Origin: Bacteroidales bacterium
GTDB lineage: Bacteria; Bacteroidota; Bacteroidia; Bacteroidales; P3
Assembly: GCA_028708845.1 (NCBI GenBank)
Contig: JAQVXZ010000021.1
Span: 1 to 43,325 of the forward strand
Length of the DNA stretch: 43,325 bases
Reading direction: 5' to 3'
Below, piece after piece: positions 40,531 to 43,325 of this stretch. The position numbers and the translations under genes are program-made. The notes under the pieces are model-generated. The model searched no databases. It worked only from the letters and a program-made list of their open reading frames with translations, and was not told the origin of the DNA. How positions within the stretch are numbered: the stretch's first letter is position 1; each line of letters opens with the position of its first letter.

Positions 40531-41355
40531 ATGGAAAAGAAATTGTTTATTGGAGTTCCTTCGTTAAGCCGACCAGAGTATATTACAAAAAAAACAATGT
40601 CTTGGCTTAAAGCAACGAATATACCTTTCAAAATCTTTGTTGAACCACATGAGAGATTTTTGTATAAGTATTGGAATGGGGGGGAGTGTATTGAAACTCT
40701 CCCTAAATCAGGACAAGGCTTAATGTATTCCTTAAATTACATAAGACAATACGCTAAAGAAAGAGGATTTGACTATTTGTTTCAAATTGACGATGATGTT
40801 ACTTCTTTTCATAGACTTGATGAGGAAGACCCATTAAGAGCCTTTGAAAAAACTGCTTATGATTGTGTAGATGCAATGAATAACTATCCTCTGCTTGGAG
40901 GTATTAGGTTTACTCAATATCGTTTTTGGTTATATACTAAGAAGAATATGCACAAGTGGACACATCTTAACCCATTAATGCAGGGCGTTTGCGTTATTAG
41001 ATTAAATGCAGTTCCTCAACTCAATATAAAACTATCTAATTTTACTGATACCATAACGACGTTGTATATTTGGAGAAATGGATATTTCACATTGAATTAT
41101 GGCTTAGCAGGTCTTAATGTTGTGCAAAATTCTAACGCTGGAGGCTTCCAAACTATGGATAGGAAGAAATTAGCAATTGAAACAATCGAAGAGCTAAAAA
41201 AAGATTTTCCTTTAGTAAAAGAAAAGAAATCCTCCAGTTGGTTTGGTGTAGATGTTGATACTTCTCACTATATAAAAGAAAATGGATATTTAGTTGTAAA
41301 TAATAATGATAAATATTTGGATAATATACTAAAACATAGTAAGTTTGCAAAATAA
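40531..41355 (+). CDS. Second GT-A fold glycosyltransferase, TAGT-like (274 aa)
   Basis: A paralogue-like enzyme: LFIGVPSLSRPEYITKK, PFKIFVEPHERFLYK, then LNYIRQYAKERGFDYLFQID with the DxD motif at Asp87-89 (DDDV). The C-terminal part includes QYRFWLYTKKNMHKWTHLN and GGFQTMDRKKLAIETIEEL. It shares the overall plan of the preceding enzyme, and the two are nine bases apart. Together with the ParB-like gene they suggest a glycosylation step aimed at DNA before packaging, or at the host. No base-hydroxylating enzyme is in view. Confidence 0.8.
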   Translation: MEKKLFIGVPSLSRPEYITKKTMSWLKATNIPFKIFVEPHERFLYKYWNGGECIETLPKSGQGLMYSLNYIRQYAKERGFDYLFQIDDDVTSFHRLDEEDPLRAFEKTAYDCVDAMNNYPLLGGIRFTQYRFWLYTKKNMHKWTHLNPLMQGVCVIRLNAVPQLNIKLSNFTDTITTLYIWRNGYFTLNYGLAGLNVVQNSNAGGFQTMDRKKLAIETIEELKKDFPLVKEKKSSSWFGVDVDTSHYIKENGYLVVNNNDKYLDNILKHSKFAK

Positions 41356-41373
41356 AATTATAAACAAATTACT

Positions 41374-42063
41374 ATGAATAAGCAAGTTTTAACAATGAAA
41401 GGATATGATATGTTTGAAGTAGTATCAGCCTTTCAAAAATCAATTAGAAGAGGTCTGGAAGACGATGCAATGTTTTGGGGAGTTGAGTTATACAACTCAG
41501 GATTTATCCCTTATGCTTGGCAAAGAATGATGATTATTTCAACAGAAGATATTGGACTTGCGTGTCCAAATGCTCCTGTTGTGCTTCAGGCATTAAAGCA
41601 ACAATTCGACAGCTTGTATTATGACAAGAATAGGAATAAAAAATTCGACAAAAGGCAACAATGCAGGCTTCCTTATGTGCAAGCTATATTATATTTAGTC
41701 CATTGTCCGAAGTCAAGGCATACTGATTGGGCATTAAATTATTGGTTTGATACTCTCCTATTTGATGAGAACAATAAGGAAATTCCTGATTATGCTTTAG
41801 ATATTCATACAAGAAGAGGTAAGATAATGGGGAAGAATATAAATGATTTCTTTAATGAAGGAAGTAAAGTAAATGACCACGTTTTAATATCGAAAGAGCA
41901 ATTTTACAAAGAAGAATGTCAAAAAAGGTGGACAAGTGAAGAATGGAAAGAAAGGGCGAAAATAGCAAAAGCGAAAATAGAACAAGGGAAAACAGGACAA
42001 CCTACTAATCAAAATAATAGTACTGTGGAAGTTAAGAAAGTCGCAGCAACATTGTTTGGCTAA
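41374..42063 (+). CDS. Stand-alone MgsA/RarA C-terminal domain protein (229 aa)
   Basis: The segment YDMFEVVSAFQKSIRRGLED and DAMFWGVELYNSGFIPYAWQ, then MMIISTEDIGLACPNAPVVL, matches the C-terminal clamp-loader-like helical region (MgsA_C) of bacterial RarA/MgsA AAA+ ATPases. No ATPase domain is encoded here. Two thirds of the protein is this domain, with a charged extension (CQKRWTSEEWKERAKIAKAK) and a C-terminal KKVAATLFG end. The domain mediates oligomerisation and DNA or SSB-linked functions in RarA; a role at phage replication forks is likely. Confidence 0.8.
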   Translation: MNKQVLTMKGYDMFEVVSAFQKSIRRGLEDDAMFWGVELYNSGFIPYAWQRMMIISTEDIGLACPNAPVVLQALKQQFDSLYYDKNRNKKFDKRQQCRLPYVQAILYLVHCPKSRHTDWALNYWFDTLLFDENNKEIPDYALDIHTRRGKIMGKNINDFFNEGSKVNDHVLISKEQFYKEECQKRWTSEEWKERAKIAKAKIEQGKTGQPTNQNNSTVEVKKVAATLFG

Positions 42064-42080
42064 AAAAACAACAGCAAAAT

Positions 42081-42455
42081 ATGACAACTAAAAAAGAGAT
42101 AGAACCAAAGAAAGTAAAAGGGCGTTTAAAAAATGCTCTATTAAATGCCTATGATAAGAGTATGGGCAACATTTCCTCAGCTTGCAGAACAGTTAACGTT
42201 TCAAGGGAGACTTTCTATCGTTTCAAACGAGAAGACCCTGTCTTTGCAGAAAGAGTTACCGAAATTGACGAATCTAACTTAGATTTTGCAGAAACTGTTC
42301 TCCTTAAAAACATCAGAGAAGGAAAGGAGACTTCGTTAATATTCTTTCTAAAAACGAAAGGCAGAGACAGAGGTTATGTTGAGAGGGTTGAGAATGATAT
42401 TACCATTAATCCATTCCTTGAATTAATGAAGTCTGTAGATGCAGAAGAGGATTAA
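42081..42455 (+). CDS. terS: Terminase small subunit-like protein (124 aa)
   Basis: The N-terminal HTH (KNALLNAYDKSMGNISSACR, TVNVSRETFYRFKRED) is followed by helices and IFFLKTKGRDRGYVERVEND, a terminal pattern typical of small terminase subunits in Bacteroidota phages. It recognises phage DNA at packaging initiation. It starts 17 bases after the MgsA-type gene and precedes the large subunit. Confidence 0.85.
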   Translation: MTTKKEIEPKKVKGRLKNALLNAYDKSMGNISSACRTVNVSRETFYRFKREDPVFAERVTEIDESNLDFAETVLLKNIREGKETSLIFFLKTKGRDRGYVERVENDITINPFLELMKSVDAEED

Positions 42456-42469
42456 TACTCCATTAAGTT

Positions 42470-43325
42470 GTGATAGAAAAGAAGCATAAAGATGTATTTA
42501 AAGCTTGGAGGGAAGATTGGAATAAGTTTGCAAGAGATGTTTTAAAAGCTCGTTTAGATAAAGAACAGCAGGACATTTTAAGTGCAGTCCAACGACACCC
42601 AAGAGTAGCAGTAGCAAGTGGCACATCAAGGGGCAAAGATTTTGTTGCAGCCGTTGCCTCTTTATGCTTTTTATATCTTACACCAAAATTCAACAGCAAG
42701 GGAGAATTAGTAGAGAACACAAAGGTAGCTATGACAGCACCGACAGGCAGGCAGGTAGGTAACATTATGGCTCCTGAAATAAGAAGATTATACAGGAATG
42801 CAAAAATCTTACATGGGAGATTAGTGGCGTATGATATTAGAACAGATTATGAAGAATGGTTTCTAACAGGATTTAAAGCTGGAGACGATGCAACAGAAGC
42901 TTGGTCAGGATTTCACGCTGTAAACACTATGTTTGTTGTTACAGAGGCAACAGGACTATCAGAGAACACTTTTAATGCTATTGAAGGTAACCTGCAAGGA
43001 AACTCAAGGTTATTGATAGTATTCAACCCTAACATTACGACAGGATATGCAGCAAGAGCAATGAAGAGTGAAAGGTTTAAGAAGTTTAGGCTTAACTCTC
43101 TCAATGCTGAAAATGTAACATCCAAGAAAGTCATTATTCCTGGTCAAGTGGACTATGAATGGGTAAAAGACAAGGTTGCGAATTGGTGTACAGTAATTCA
43201 AAGGGATGAAGTGAATCAGGGAGAGGGAGACTTTGTATTTGAAAACAGATTTTATCGCCCAAATGACTTATTCAGAGTAAAGGTGCTTGGGATGTTTCCG
43301 AAGGTTGCTGAAGATATACTTATTC
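42470..43325 (+). CDS. terL: Terminase large subunit, N-terminal part (at least 285 aa)
   Basis: The frame begins at GTG 42470, because an in-frame TAA lies just upstream (42464-42466), and runs off the window. The ATPase lobe has a variant Walker A, ASGTSRGKDFVAAVA (GxxxxGK then Asp, not Ser/Thr), a strand VAMTAPTGRQVGNIMAPEIRR split by turns, and a Walker B-type MFVVTEATGLS. Further segments GNLQGNSRLLIVFNP and VIIPGQVDYEWVKDKV match large terminases of Bacteroidota phages. It pumps DNA into the head with a C-terminal nuclease that is not in view. Confidence 0.9.
   Translation, partial: MIEKKHKDVFKAWREDWNKFARDVLKARLDKEQQDILSAVQRHPRVAVASGTSRGKDFVAAVASLCFLYLTPKFNSKGELVENTKVAMTAPTGRQVGNIMAPEIRRLYRNAKILHGRLVAYDIRTDYEEWFLTGFKAGDDATEAWSGFHAVNTMFVVTEATGLSENTFNAIEGNLQGNSRLLIVFNPNITTGYAARAMKSERFKKFRLNSLNAENVTSKKVIIPGQVDYEWVKDKVANWCTVIQRDEVNQGEGDFVFENRFYRPNDLFRVKVLGMFPKVAEDILI

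Noticed and set aside
1-43325. Integrase, portal, tRNA genes
   Set aside because: I looked for their motifs and found none; they may lie outside the window.

Overview
The window is most of the genome of a tailed, non-contractile (siphovirus-type) phage or prophage of a Bacteroidota host. Four things support this. All convincing genes lie on the + strand in the order of a siphophage. At least three promoters have the Bacteroidota form (TTG or TTGACA, about 17-20 bases, then TAnnTTTG). Two structural proteins carry C-terminal BACON-like domains. Many small genes (YopX, ASCH, a Lin1244/DUF4373-type replication protein, a DUF3127-like SSB) are typical of Bacteroidota phages. The DNA is very AT-rich. 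No integrase, portal or tRNA is visible. The window ends inside the terminase large subunit and begins inside an IS200/IS605 element, so the portal and minor head region, and perhaps other genes, lie outside.

Layout. 1-1345: right end of an IS200/IS605 insertion (TnpB C-terminus), the 3' piece of the gene next to it, two small genes and a terminator. 1346-2024: non-coding, with 15-bp repeats, about 23 copies of GTAAA, hairpins and a putative late promoter. 2025-6947: scaffold, decoration protein, major capsid protein with BACON, neck proteins, tail tube with BACON, then a terminator. 7023-20227: tail assembly chaperone pair with an apparent -1 frameshift, a 1306-aa tape measure, distal tail and hub proteins, a large fibre whose C-terminus is a diversity-generating-retroelement (DGR) type C-type-lectin variable region, and further tail-tip proteins. 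20312-22088: lysis module (endolysin remnant, holin, GH19 endolysin in two pieces, unimolecular-spanin-like lipoprotein). 22089-26693: regulatory region with two near-identical promoters, two HTH regulators, a BRO/KilAC antirepressor and a structured RNA segment. 26714-33312: recombination and replication (SbcC-like ATPase, RecT, MBL-fold hydrolase, Lin1244-type initiator with in-gene repeats, VRR-NUC nuclease). 33319-38940: small accessory genes, including a radical SAM enzyme, YopX, ASCH and SSB. 39117-43325: ParB-like protein, two GT-A glycosyltransferases, a stand-alone MgsA/RarA C-terminal domain, then TerS and TerL behind their own promoter.

How it works together. The XRE-like protein is encoded just upstream of a promoter overlapped by two 15-bp direct repeats, so it is a reasonable candidate repressor. 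Downstream early genes supply annealing-type recombination and replication. The 39-43 kb operon joins a ParB-like protein and glycosyltransferases to packaging, which suggests DNA modification before packaging. Late genes build a particle that may show glycan-binding domains on capsid and tail and a diversifiable receptor-binding tip. Points most worth a second look are the DGR variable region with no visible reverse transcriptase or template, the split GH19 endolysin, the ParB-GT-GT-MgsA cassette (with an in-frame TAG in the ParB gene), the BACON-tagged capsid and tail tube, and the regulatory repeats.
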